From an uncultured Alphaproteobacteria bacterium (GTDB taxonomy: Bacteria; Pseudomonadota; Alphaproteobacteria; Thalassobaculales; Thalassobaculaceae): 7,992 nucleotides of DNA. Shown here piece by piece: positions 1 to 6,946 of the stretch. Where the stretch lies: contig CALIMD010000095.1 of assembly GCA_938028645.1 (NCBI GenBank), positions 1 to 7,992 of the forward strand, in the 5' to 3' direction. Numbering within the stretch: the stretch's first letter is position 1; each line of letters starts with the position of its first letter. The translations under genes and the position numbers were made by a program. The notes under the pieces are model-generated. The model ran no database searches and was not told where the DNA came from. It saw only the letters and a list, made by a program, of their open reading frames with translations.

Positions 1-1
1 G

Positions 2-433
2 AATGATTTTCGAAAGTTATGTGGGATAGAAGCCTACTCGCCTGTTGATAATGTTGCGGAGCTTACGGCAAGAACAAATGATGAAGGTTGGGATACAGTA
101 TTCGCCGAATGGCTGCGGACTAGTAACGCTAATGCAAATGATGCTGTTTGCGTTTTTTCTGTGGGTGGTGGCGACGTGGTCCGAAACATCAGTCCAAATA
201 TTGTCGTTGCTCTGGACGAAGCAAAAGCCCGTAATTTAACAATTATTGGGATAGTTGGACGTGATGGGGGTTATACCAAAAAAGTAGGTGATGTGGTTAT
301 AGTAGTTCCTGTAGTTGATGAAAACTTGATAACGCCACATAGTGAGGCTTTTCAAGCTGTGATATGGCATGCTTTGGCGAGCCACCCCGTCTTGATGATT
401 GAGAAGAATAAGTGGGAAGGTGTAGAGAGCTAA
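2..433 (+). CDS. SIS-domain sugar-phosphate isomerase, GmhA-like (5' end outside the window)
   Basis: This is the C-terminal 143 residues of a SIS-domain protein; the reading frame is open from the left edge, so the gene starts upstream. The visible part has the phosphate-binding loop as S-V-G-G-G-D followed by N-I-S-P-N-I-V, then a Rossmann-like strand ending in I-G-I-V-G-R-D-G-G-Y, a V-G-D-V-V-I-V-V-P strand, and a last helix beginning I-T-P-H-S-E and containing V-I-W-H. This order matches phosphoheptose (sedoheptulose 7-phosphate) isomerase-like proteins, which make D-glycero-D-manno-heptose 7-phosphate for LPS core or S-layer/capsule heptose in the cytoplasm. The loop is the G-G-G-D type rather than the S-G-N-S of enterobacterial GmhA, so substrate assignment is by family only. 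It lies 54 bases before a membrane flippase-like gene on the same strand, consistent with a surface-glycan locus. An ATG inside the frame at 161 is not the true start. Confidence 0.85.
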   Translation, partial: NDFRKLCGIEAYSPVDNVAELTARTNDEGWDTVFAEWLRTSNANANDAVCVFSVGGGDVVRNISPNIVVALDEAKARNLTIIGIVGRDGGYTKKVGDVVIVVPVVDENLITPHSEAFQAVIWHALASHPVLMIEKNKWEGVES

Positions 434-487
434 CAGTATCCTCTCCCTGGTATGTGAATCTTTTTTTAAAAGGATATTGTCCAGATC

Positions 488-1468
488 ATGGATGTTTACC
501 AAGTCCCCAAACGGTCGATTATTTTGATAAAAGTTTTTATAAGTTTAGCTATTTTAGCGATACTTTTTGCACTAACGGACGTGACTAAAATGTTATCTGT
601 GATGATGGATATTAACCCATTAGTCATTTTGTTCTCAGTTTTTTTGTGTTTTTCTCAGATGGTATTAGCAGGGGTTCGATGGTATGCTATTGGCGTCAGA
701 ACTGGTGATTTTTTTGACTTTTTTACCACAATAAAAATCAATTCTGCAGCAATGTTTTCCAATCAGATTTTACCCACTTCGATCGGTGGGGACCTGGTCA
801 AAACTGCTTTGGCTCGACAAGGAGGATTAGCTTTAGGAAGAGCCATAAGAACTGTGCTATTAGATCGTATTACTGGTCTAATATCTTTAATATTCCTTTT
901 AGCCGTTACTTGCTTTTTTTCTGAAAATTATGTTCCAAAAGAATGGGGCTTAAATGGGATTCAATTTATAATTGTACCAATTTTGAGTTTCCTTTTGGTT
1001 GCCCTTTATAATGGTGCGAAGATCTCAACATTATGTCAAAGATTTAACTATTTAAAGTGGAGTATAAAGTTTTTAAATGACGCGAGTGCTTTATTTAGGT
1101 CGGGATGGACGGCCGTTTACACGGTTTGCATTAGTGTTTTTATTCACTCAATAGGTGCACTATGTGTGTGGATTTTGGCTTTAGAACTTGGTTTGAATAT
1201 TAATTATATCATCGTTTTAGCTTTTTTACCCCTCATTAGCCTTGCACAACTTATACCTGTATCCATCGCTGGGTGGGGAGTAAGAGAGGGTGCCGTTGTT
1301 TCTCTGTTTGCTCTTATGGGCTTGGATCCCTCTATTTCGTTAGTTGTATCATTACTCTGGGGAACCTCAATTGTTCTAGCAGCAGTTCTTTCCGGTTTAA
1401 TTTGGATCTTTATGCGGTCTGGGAACGAGAACTTGAGGGATATACGAACTAGTGAATTTTATAATTGA
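488..1468 (+). CDS. LPG_synthase_TM / UPF0104 (YbhN-type) flippase-like integral membrane protein
   Basis: A 326-residue polytopic inner-membrane protein with roughly eight hydrophobic segments (about residues 10-30, 43-65, 125-145, 157-175, 208-233, 238-258, 265-280, 283-310). Family hallmarks are visible: an N-Q-I-L-P-T-S-I-G-G-D loop at 92-102 followed by V-K, a D-R pair at 126-127, and P-V-S-I-A-G-W-G-V-R-E-G at 257-268. These are characteristic of the family that includes the membrane half of MprF and the YbhN/AglD-like proteins, which are linked to moving or handling lipids and lipid-linked sugars. It lacks the soluble aminoacyl-transferase domain of MprF, so it is a stand-alone membrane unit. 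Start ATG has an AGGA 13 bases upstream, a rather long spacing; no better in-frame start is seen. Exact substrate cannot be read from sequence. Its stop lies inside the 3' end of the opposing aminotransferase gene. Confidence 0.85.
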   Translation: MDVYQVPKRSIILIKVFISLAILAILFALTDVTKMLSVMMDINPLVILFSVFLCFSQMVLAGVRWYAIGVRTGDFFDFFTTIKINSAAMFSNQILPTSIGGDLVKTALARQGGLALGRAIRTVLLDRITGLISLIFLLAVTCFFSENYVPKEWGLNGIQFIIVPILSFLLVALYNGAKISTLCQRFNYLKWSIKFLNDASALFRSGWTAVYTVCISVFIHSIGALCVWILALELGLNINYIIVLAFLPLISLAQLIPVSIAGWGVREGAVVSLFALMGLDPSISLVVSLLWGTSIVLAAVLSGLIWIFMRSGNENLRDIRTSEFYN

Positions 1469-2568
1469 TAAAACTCATTAATCGACTCTGATACAAATTT
1501 TATCTGATCATTGGTCAGGTACTGATGGTGCGGCAGTGCCAAAACTTCGTCTGCTTGCTTTTCTGCAACAGGAAAATCACCCCGTTTGTAATTATACTGT
1601 TTTGCCGCTGGTTGAAGATGAAGGGCTTTGGCGTAATAAACAAGTGTTTGTATTCCACGTCCATCAAGGAATTCTTTCAACTTATCTCGCCTTTTCGCTT
1701 GAATTATAAACATCACAAAAGCATTTTGCTCGTGCGGTTTGCATGTTGGTATAAATACTTCTTTAGCTTGAATTAACTCTCTGTAAAGGTTGACATTATT
1801 TCTTCGCTTATCGATTACACCGCAGAGTTTTTCCATTCGGTAGAGTAAAACTGCGGCATGTAATACATCGAGTCGGGAATTTACCCCATATTCGACACAC
1901 GTATCTCTATCTATTAAACCATGGTTCCTATAAACTCTGACTTTATCGGCTATTTCTTTGTCGTCGGTAATTAGGAAACCTGCATCTCCAACAGCATTCA
2001 TTGCTTTTAGAGGGTGGCCAGAAAAGGTGCCCACCTTCCCAAATGTTCCCGCATGTTGTCCGTAATAATAAGCGCCCATACACTGGCACGAGTCCTCTAT
2101 AACCATAAGGTTATTCTGTTTGGCAATTTTATTAATTTCGTGCATATCGGAAATTCGGCCTGTCCAATGAACGGGCATAATAGCTTTAGTTCTACTTGTT
2201 ATTTTTTCATTGATTTTGAGTGGATCAATATTTTGATCTTTCCCAACGTCAACATATACAGGAGTTGCTCCAACATGTGCTATGGCTGCCGTTGTCGCTA
2301 TGAAGGATATTGGAGACGTTATAACTTCATCTCCTTTCCCTATTCCCATTGCGTGCAATCCCATCATTAATGCGTCTGTGCCGGAGTTTAGTCCTATGCA
2401 ATGTTTACTCTTCGTATATTGAGCTACACGTTCCTCGAAATCTGCAAGTTCTGGTGTCAGGACGAGGTTTCCACTTTCCAGCACCCTTTCCACGCAGGAT
2501 AAAAGCTCGTCCTTTTCCTCCTGATAGCGTTCTTTTAGATCAATAAGAGGTACCTTGAACTCAGTCAT
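1459..2568 (-). CDS. DegT/DnrJ/EryC1/StrS-family PLP-dependent sugar aminotransferase (second of a tandem pair)
   Basis: A full-length 369-residue fold-type I aminotransferase of the family that aminates keto-sugars bound to a nucleotide, normally using glutamate as amino donor, in the cytoplasm. Visible motifs: N-terminal P-L-I-D-L (7-11), S-G-T-D-A (62-66) for PLP phosphate binding, E-D-S-C-Q (158-162) with the Asp that contacts the PLP ring nitrogen and the Gln of the D-x-x-Q motif, and S-G-H-P-L-K (183-188) whose Lys188 should form the Schiff base, followed by A-V-G-D-A-G. Further family blocks are R-N-H-G-L and N-S-R-L-D. All catalytic positions look intact. The start ATG overlaps the end of the upstream paralogue in the 8-base string ATGACTGA, with an AGAG about nine bases upstream, indicating coupled translation. 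The 3' end overlaps the opposing membrane gene by 10 bases. The particular sugar is unknown; context suggests an envelope amino sugar. Confidence 0.93.
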   Translation of the reverse strand: MTEFKVPLIDLKERYQEEKDELLSCVERVLESGNLVLTPELADFEERVAQYTKSKHCIGLNSGTDALMMGLHAMGIGKGDEVITSPISFIATTAAIAHVGATPVYVDVGKDQNIDPLKINEKITSRTKAIMPVHWTGRISDMHEINKIAKQNNLMVIEDSCQCMGAYYYGQHAGTFGKVGTFSGHPLKAMNAVGDAGFLITDDKEIADKVRVYRNHGLIDRDTCVEYGVNSRLDVLHAAVLLYRMEKLCGVIDKRRNNVNLYRELIQAKEVFIPTCKPHEQNAFVMFIIQAKRRDKLKEFLDGRGIQTLVYYAKALHLQPAAKQYNYKRGDFPVAEKQADEVLALPHHQYLTNDQIKFVSESINEFYQL

Positions 2569-3721
2569 AATTATTATCTCTATAAAAAGACCTAACTGTT
2601 TCGATCACATAATCTTGCTCTACGTCGCTAATGTGTTGATCTACTGGGAAGCTTATGCACTCGTTGGCATGTCTATCGGTTACAGGGAAATCACCTTTGT
2701 TGTACTCTAAATGTGCAAGCGCGGGCTGCTGATATAGCGGAATAGGGTAATGTATTTTGGCCTCTATTCCCTTTTTTAAGCAATAATCAAGTAATCCATC
2801 TCTGTTTTGGGCGAATACCATATAAAGTAGAAAAACATTTTTAGTGTTTGGCTGTCGGGGTGGTAACTGTATTTCAGGGATATTTGAAAAGCCATCATCG
2901 TAAATTTTTGCTTTTTGCGCGCGGACACTGACTATGGACTCCACTTGTCTAACCATCCATTTTCCAACAATAGCTTGAACCGAATCTAATCGGGAATTGT
3001 ATCCAAAAATCTGCATTTCATCACGGTTCTTCAGTCCATGGTTCCGAAGAAGCCTAGCCTGCCTATTCATTTCATCATCATTTGTTACAATGATACCTGC
3101 ATCCCCCCATACATTGATTATTTTTAGAGGATGCATGGAAAACCCAGTGGCTATGCCCCAAGAACTCACCTGTTTTCCGTCTCGTTCACCAAGTAAACTT
3201 TGGCAACCATCTTCGATCACCGGTATTTGATGACAATCTGCTATCTCCATAATCTTTGGCATATCCGCTACGTCGCCAGTTAGATGAATGGGCATAATTG
3301 CCTTAGTTTTTTTTGTTATTTTTTCTTCTAGTTGTTGTACGTCTAGACAAAATGTGTCGTCACAGTCAATAAAACTTGGAGTTGCCCCGACTTCTGCAAT
3401 TGCTCCAACCGAAGCGTAAAATGTGTTAGCTGCCGTTAAGACTTCATCACCTGGACCGACCCCTAAAGCCTTAAGGGGTATCTTTAACGAATCAGTACCA
3501 GATCCAACTCCAATAGCATATTTGGCACCAACGGCCTCTGCAAATAACAACTCAAATTCTTCGACAGGCTTCCCAAGGGTATAATCACCACTTTTTACCA
3601 ATTCTCTCAATTCTTCAAATATCGAATCTACTTCTGAAAACTGCTGCTTTAGCGGAGAGAACCTAACTTTTGTGACAGGTTTTTCAGGGTTTTTTTCTTC
3701 TGCTACGTTAATGTGAATCAT
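2561..3721 (-). CDS. DegT/DnrJ/EryC1/StrS-family PLP-dependent sugar aminotransferase (first of a tandem pair)
   Basis: A complete 386-residue member of the same aminotransferase family as its downstream neighbour. Motifs in order: S-G-T-D-S (74-78), E-D-G-C-Q (170-174), S-M-H-P-L-K (195-200) with Lys200 the expected PLP Schiff-base lysine, then N-V-W-G-D-A-G, R-N-H-G-L and N-S-R-L-D. Compared with the neighbour it has about 15 extra N-terminal residues (polar and charged) before the shared F-S-P-L-K / V-P-L-I-D-L segment, and carries I-I-N-V-W-G where the neighbour has A-M-N-A-V-G. The two are clearly diverged paralogues rather than a recent duplication, so they probably differ in substrate or form a mixed dimer. 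The start is ATG, 13 bases after the PAP2 stop; no strong ribosome site is visible, which fits coupling to upstream translation. Family assignment is firm; the product sugar is not determinable here. Confidence 0.93.
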   Translation of the reverse strand: MIHINVAEEKNPEKPVTKVRFSPLKQQFSEVDSIFEELRELVKSGDYTLGKPVEEFELLFAEAVGAKYAIGVGSGTDSLKIPLKALGVGPGDEVLTAANTFYASVGAIAEVGATPSFIDCDDTFCLDVQQLEEKITKKTKAIMPIHLTGDVADMPKIMEIADCHQIPVIEDGCQSLLGERDGKQVSSWGIATGFSMHPLKIINVWGDAGIIVTNDDEMNRQARLLRNHGLKNRDEMQIFGYNSRLDSVQAIVGKWMVRQVESIVSVRAQKAKIYDDGFSNIPEIQLPPRQPNTKNVFLLYMVFAQNRDGLLDYCLKKGIEAKIHYPIPLYQQPALAHLEYNKGDFPVTDRHANECISFPVDQHISDVEQDYVIETVRSFYRDNNYD

Positions 3722-3734
3722 CGAGGCCCAACGT

Positions 3735-4418
3735 TCAGTTTCTTAATCGTGGTTTTTCAACAATGATTATATAACAAAAAAGTGCAGTAATGACAGATAA
3801 CAGTCCTGCTAAAATAGTGTCGCTAAGGAAGTGAGCCCCTGTTCCTAATCGATAAAAAGCGATACTCGTTCCAAATATCATAGAAATTATTATTCCAATT
3901 TTTCGCTGCATACCAGATAACAGGAGAGGAAAGGCGATGGTCGCAAATGCAAACGCAACGTCACCAGAAACAAAAGAACAATTATGGGCGCATTGGTCGC
4001 TTGGAAAGTAGGCAGGAGAAAAAATTTTGTCGCCACCGAATTCAATTATATTCTTTGGCCGTGCTCGGCCAATAAATTCCTTTAGAATACCGTTTACAAT
4101 TAATCCTGGACCTAATGAAAAAGTTAAAGCAATAAAAATTATATTCCTTATTGACCAGCCTATGTATTGGCCGTTCGAAAGAATGCTCAGGGCAGTAAGG
4201 GCTGCTAATATTATAACTAAGTATTTTATCGACGGCCTCACCCAAGCATCCATAAAGCTATGAATTGGGGAATTACGTAGTAGAAAATTATTCTCGCCTT
4301 CAAAAAACAATGATGCAAACAGTAAATCTATTTCTGGTAATGCAATAAATAGAATTGAACAACCGATCGTTACGATAAGTGCCAATTTCAAACTGAAATG
4401 ATGGGATGAATATACCAA
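3735..4418 (-). CDS. PAP2-superfamily membrane phosphatase with altered motif 2
   Basis: A 227-residue membrane protein with about six hydrophobic segments and the three PAP2 (type 2 phosphatidic acid phosphatase) motifs: K113-x6-R120-P121, then S151-G152-D153, then R190-x5-H196-x3-D200. His196 is the expected nucleophile and Asp200 its partner. Motif 2 normally reads P-S-G-H, whose His is the general acid; here it is V-S-G-D. Motif 3 begins Y-R instead of the usual S-R. The protein is therefore a divergent or mechanistically modified PAP2 enzyme, not a fragment. In the family, such proteins remove phosphate from lipid A, undecaprenyl pyrophosphate or phospholipids at the outer face of the inner membrane. 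Lying 7 bases after an ArnT-like transferase and before two sugar aminotransferases, a role in lipid A or carrier-lipid dephosphorylation is likely but inferred. The start is TTG, with AAGGA 11 bases upstream inside the end of the previous gene; an in-frame ATT sits one codon earlier. Confidence 0.87.
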   Translation of the reverse strand: MVYSSHHFSLKLALIVTIGCSILFIALPEIDLLFASLFFEGENNFLLRNSPIHSFMDAWVRPSIKYLVIILAALTALSILSNGQYIGWSIRNIIFIALTFSLGPGLIVNGILKEFIGRARPKNIIEFGGDKIFSPAYFPSDQCAHNCSFVSGDVAFAFATIAFPLLLSGMQRKIGIIISMIFGTSIAFYRLGTGAHFLSDTILAGLLSVITALFCYIIIVEKPRLRN

Positions 4419-4425
4419 AATGTTA

Positions 4426-5907
4426 TCAGTCCTTGCGATAGTTTCTTAATTCAAATAAATGTAGCGTTCGATATGTATTTTTACCTATACCCACCTGCAG
4501 GGGTTCTAATCTTTTAACAAAAGCGAAGTTAGTTAAAATAGGATGAGGTGTTTCCCATTTGGCGGCTAAAATTATCTTGTCTTTTTGCTGAGGCAGATAT
4601 TTTGCGGTTAGTTCATAATGATGGTCTGGCTGACCATCATAGTCCCAAATTTGAATCGGATATGATTGCGCTCTCAGACCATAAAGCAGGGATGCTGTTG
4701 TTTTTCTATCTTCAGTTAGAAGGATATGTTGAGGGTAACTGGCCATAGTATCAGAAAGACTTTGGGATAGTTCGGACCAGCCCCGTAATTTCCTTAAAGG
4801 ATCACTTTTTAACGGAGGATAATAACCAGGGATACTTAAAAAATAAAAAATGATTATGGCCATAGTTAGCGCATGGAGACTAAATGAAACCTTAAGTACC
4901 CATCTGTGGTAATTAGCCGAGAGCCAGCCACTTACTAAAATTGTTGCCCCAATATAAGCAGGGGCGGCCCAATTAGCATTCGCTCGCGATATGAAAGACT
5001 GTACTGTCACTATAATTAGAACGGGCAGTATAAAGCATAAAAGCCAAGCGTCTCTTTTTTCAATCTGGCCCCGTAAAAATAAAATAACTAAAAATATCAA
5101 TGCCAAAAATAGTATAGGGCCGAAAACTCCAAATTGCTCTCCTAAGAAGCTAACCAAATTCTGGAAATTAAAGAGTTGCGCTTTCAGATTAACGTTATCT
5201 CCAACATGTGTAACGGTAACCCACTGACGATCGATATTCCAAATGATATTGGGGATAAGGATTAGACCTGCTATTGCGATTGAAACTAGACCATTCCAAG
5301 ATTTTAAAAACCATCTGTAATCTTTGAAAAAGAAACATGAGATCAAGGCACATATAATGAAATATGCCATTGCATATTTACTAAGCAGTCCAAAACCTAA
5401 AGCAGCGCCAAGTAATAACGAACAACTAAGGGATCTCTTCTGAATATTTCTGACTAACAGATATAAAGAGATCGACCAGAAAAAAAGTAGTGGGACGTCG
5501 GTTGAAATAATGCAGCTGGAAAAAGATACGGCTGGTAGTGTCAAGAACGTGATGCCAGTCCAAAAGGCCGCGTTTTTGCCATATAGTTTATCTGCGGTTA
5601 AGGCGCAAAAAAAACTGGTGCCGGCATGCAATAGGGGAGAACTTATACGGGTAGCCCATTCAGCATCACCCAAGATCCACGTAGTGGAATGAATAATCCA
5701 CGCGATCATTGGTGGCTTTGTATAGTATCCCCAATCCAGTGCCTGGCTCCAGGTCCAGTACTGAGCTTCATCACCGTGAAAATTTAATTCAGACGATAGA
5801 AGGGCAATTACGCGAACAGACGTTACAACCGAAATAATACAGATAAGTTTCGTCAGATAAGAATTATCAGCAAGACTATCACCGACGGTTGAAAAAGGGT
5901 TCTTCAA
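4426..5907 (-). CDS. ArnT/PMT-family (GT39/GT83-like) lipid-linked sugar transferase
   Basis: A 493-residue integral membrane glycosyltransferase of the PMT_2/ArnT type (GT-C fold). The first periplasmic loop carries H-G-D46-E47-A-Q-Y-W-T-W-S, the acidic pair characteristic of this family's active site, followed by D-W-G-Y-Y-T-K-P-P-M (58-67). S-T-D-V-P-L-L-F-F-W at 135-144 and L-L-S-K-Y-A at 174-179 are further family blocks. Multiple transmembrane segments fill the first 360 residues; the last 130 form a more polar C-terminal domain facing the periplasm. Enzymes of this type move one sugar from undecaprenyl/dodecaprenyl phosphate to lipid A (ArnT, aminoarabinose; Francisella FlmK, galactosamine) or to LPS core (Rhizobium RgtA-C, galacturonic acid). 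It opens the four-gene leftward operon. The only plausible start is TTG; the frame is open upstream to a stop at 5953 with no ATG or GTG. The donor sugar is unknown. Confidence 0.88.
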   Translation of the reverse strand: MKNPFSTVGDSLADNSYLTKLICIISVVTSVRVIALLSSELNFHGDEAQYWTWSQALDWGYYTKPPMIAWIIHSTTWILGDAEWATRISSPLLHAGTSFFCALTADKLYGKNAAFWTGITFLTLPAVSFSSCIISTDVPLLFFWSISLYLLVRNIQKRSLSCSLLLGAALGFGLLSKYAMAYFIICALISCFFFKDYRWFLKSWNGLVSIAIAGLILIPNIIWNIDRQWVTVTHVGDNVNLKAQLFNFQNLVSFLGEQFGVFGPILFLALIFLVILFLRGQIEKRDAWLLCFILPVLIIVTVQSFISRANANWAAPAYIGATILVSGWLSANYHRWVLKVSFSLHALTMAIIIFYFLSIPGYYPPLKSDPLRKLRGWSELSQSLSDTMASYPQHILLTEDRKTTASLLYGLRAQSYPIQIWDYDGQPDHHYELTAKYLPQQKDKIILAAKWETPHPILTNFAFVKRLEPLQVGIGKNTYRTLHLFELRNYRKD

Positions 5908-5998
5908 TGAATGAGGCCAACTATCAAAAGCGTATTCCTTTCTACTGAGTCGTCAAGGGATGATATATATACGGTTTTCCAACAGGTCCAGCTGGAGA

Positions 5999-6880
5999 TT
6001 ATGTTTTCCTATTTTCTACTGCTTTTATAATAGTTGGCCAATACTCATCCCCATTACCCAAATCAATTGCTTTTTCTAACATTTTACCAGCCAGTTCGGC
6101 TCCAGGAACCACGACCCCGCCTTCTTCCGCAAGTTGTAGTGCATATGAAAGGTCTTTTAGCGCATACCGGGCTGGAAATTGTTTGAGTGGAAATTTTCCG
6201 GGTACCATAGATTTCATGCCGTGATTCATCCCTACAAAAGATGCTCCAGAGCTTTTATTTATTATATCGAGCAAGTGACCGCCATCCATCCCTGCTTCTC
6301 TACCTATCGTTATAGCTTCGGCCAATGCCAGGCCGTTCTGGAAAACAACCATATTATTTAAAATTTTAGCAATTTGACCACATCCAACTGGACCGCAGTG
6401 CGTTATATCTGGCCCCATACAGAGCAAAACGTCTTTATAACGCTCCAGAATGTCGTGATTGCCGCCCACCATTATAGATAGGTTCCCATCGATAGCTGCT
6501 TGTTGAGTTCTAGCGACGGGAGCATCAAGAAATTGTATGCCCATTTGATCAAATTTCTGCGCTATTTCCCGAGTTAATTTCACAGGAGTGGTCGACATAT
6601 CAATTATTGTTAACCCACTAAGTTTTTGCGATAAAAGTGTATCATTCGCTATGGCTTCTACTTCTGGACCGCCCGGTAAGGAAAGTATTAACACGTCTGA
6701 TTTGATAGCTGCATCCATCGCGCTTTCGGCAATTATGACACCGTAATTTGAAAGCCGGTTTAATGGTGCAAGAGATAAGTCGAAGGCTATAACTGGATGG
6801 CCACCATTTTTAGCGATATTTCGGCACATATGTTCACCCATCGCGCCTGTTCCTATAAACCCAACCGTGATACTCGCCAT
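5999..6880 (-). CDS. 3-hydroxyisobutyrate dehydrogenase-family NAD(P)-dependent reductase
   Basis: A complete 293-residue beta-hydroxyacid dehydrogenase. The N-terminal Rossmann motif is G-F-I-G-T-G-A-M-G (7-15); an Asp at 34 ends the second strand (A-F-D), which favours NAD over NADP. The substrate-binding block reads D-A-P-V-A-R-T (119-125) then G-N-L-S-I-M-V-G-G; the common family form is D-A-P-V-S-G-G, so this belongs to a sub-type with a different substrate pocket. The catalytic lysine is K172 in G-P-V-G-C-G-Q-I-A-K, followed by the conserved N175-N176. Family reactions include oxidation of 3-hydroxyisobutyrate and reduction of tartronate semialdehyde or succinate semialdehyde; which applies here cannot be told. 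The ATG has AAGGAG 7 bases upstream, the strongest ribosome site in the window. It is divergent from the lactonase-type hydrolase and ends 91 bases before the ArnT-like gene, so read-through into that operon is possible. Confidence 0.92.
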   Translation of the reverse strand: MASITVGFIGTGAMGEHMCRNIAKNGGHPVIAFDLSLAPLNRLSNYGVIIAESAMDAAIKSDVLILSLPGGPEVEAIANDTLLSQKLSGLTIIDMSTTPVKLTREIAQKFDQMGIQFLDAPVARTQQAAIDGNLSIMVGGNHDILERYKDVLLCMGPDITHCGPVGCGQIAKILNNMVVFQNGLALAEAITIGREAGMDGGHLLDIINKSSGASFVGMNHGMKSMVPGKFPLKQFPARYALKDLSYALQLAEEGGVVVPGAELAGKMLEKAIDLGNGDEYWPTIIKAVENRKT

Positions 6881-6887
6881 AGATTTT

Positions 6888-6893
6888 CTCCTT
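6888..6893 (-). promoter_or_regulatory. ribosome binding site of the hydroxyacid dehydrogenase gene
   Basis: On the minus strand this reads AAGGAG, seven bases before the ATG at 6880. It is the clearest Shine-Dalgarno sequence in the window and fixes the start of the dehydrogenase. Confidence 0.75.
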
Positions 6894-6918
6894 AACAGCA
6901 GCTGTCACTTGTACTGAA

Positions 6919-6946
6919 TTGAAACTAGTGCCTAAGTTTATATTAA
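6919..6946 (+). promoter_or_regulatory. possible sigma70-type promoter for the lactonase-family gene
   Basis: TTGAAA (6919-6924) and TATTAA (6941-6946) are separated by 16 bases and lie 43 bases before the chosen ATG. They match the consensus at five and four of six positions. This is the best pair in the 108-base divergent region, but in AT-rich DNA such matches occur by chance. Confidence 0.27.

Noticed and set aside
424..467. GAGAG/CTCTC hairpin followed by seven T's after the SIS gene as a terminator
   Set aside because: The stem is only 5 bp with an 11-base loop and is 15 bases from the T-run, and the next gene follows on the same strand within 54 bases.
1525..2546. Several plus-strand open frames opposite the aminotransferase genes
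   Set aside because: They lie antisense to strongly supported coding regions, show no family motif and have compositions expected of shadow frames.
1459..3721. The aminotransferases as KdnA (8-amino-Kdo synthesis)
   Set aside because: The active-site context is H-P-L-K with W/V-G-D-A-G rather than the form I recall for KdnA, and no KdnB-type iron alcohol dehydrogenase is adjacent.
5938..5976. TTGACG and TATATATAT in the 91-base gap before the ArnT-like gene as a promoter
   Set aside because: The elements are in the wrong order or at wrong spacing for a sigma70 pair; no acceptable -10 lies 16-18 bases after TTGACG.
5987..5996. TCCAGCTGGA palindrome between the dehydrogenase and ArnT-like genes as a terminator
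   Set aside because: A 10-base perfect palindrome leaves no loop and no T-run follows on the minus strand.
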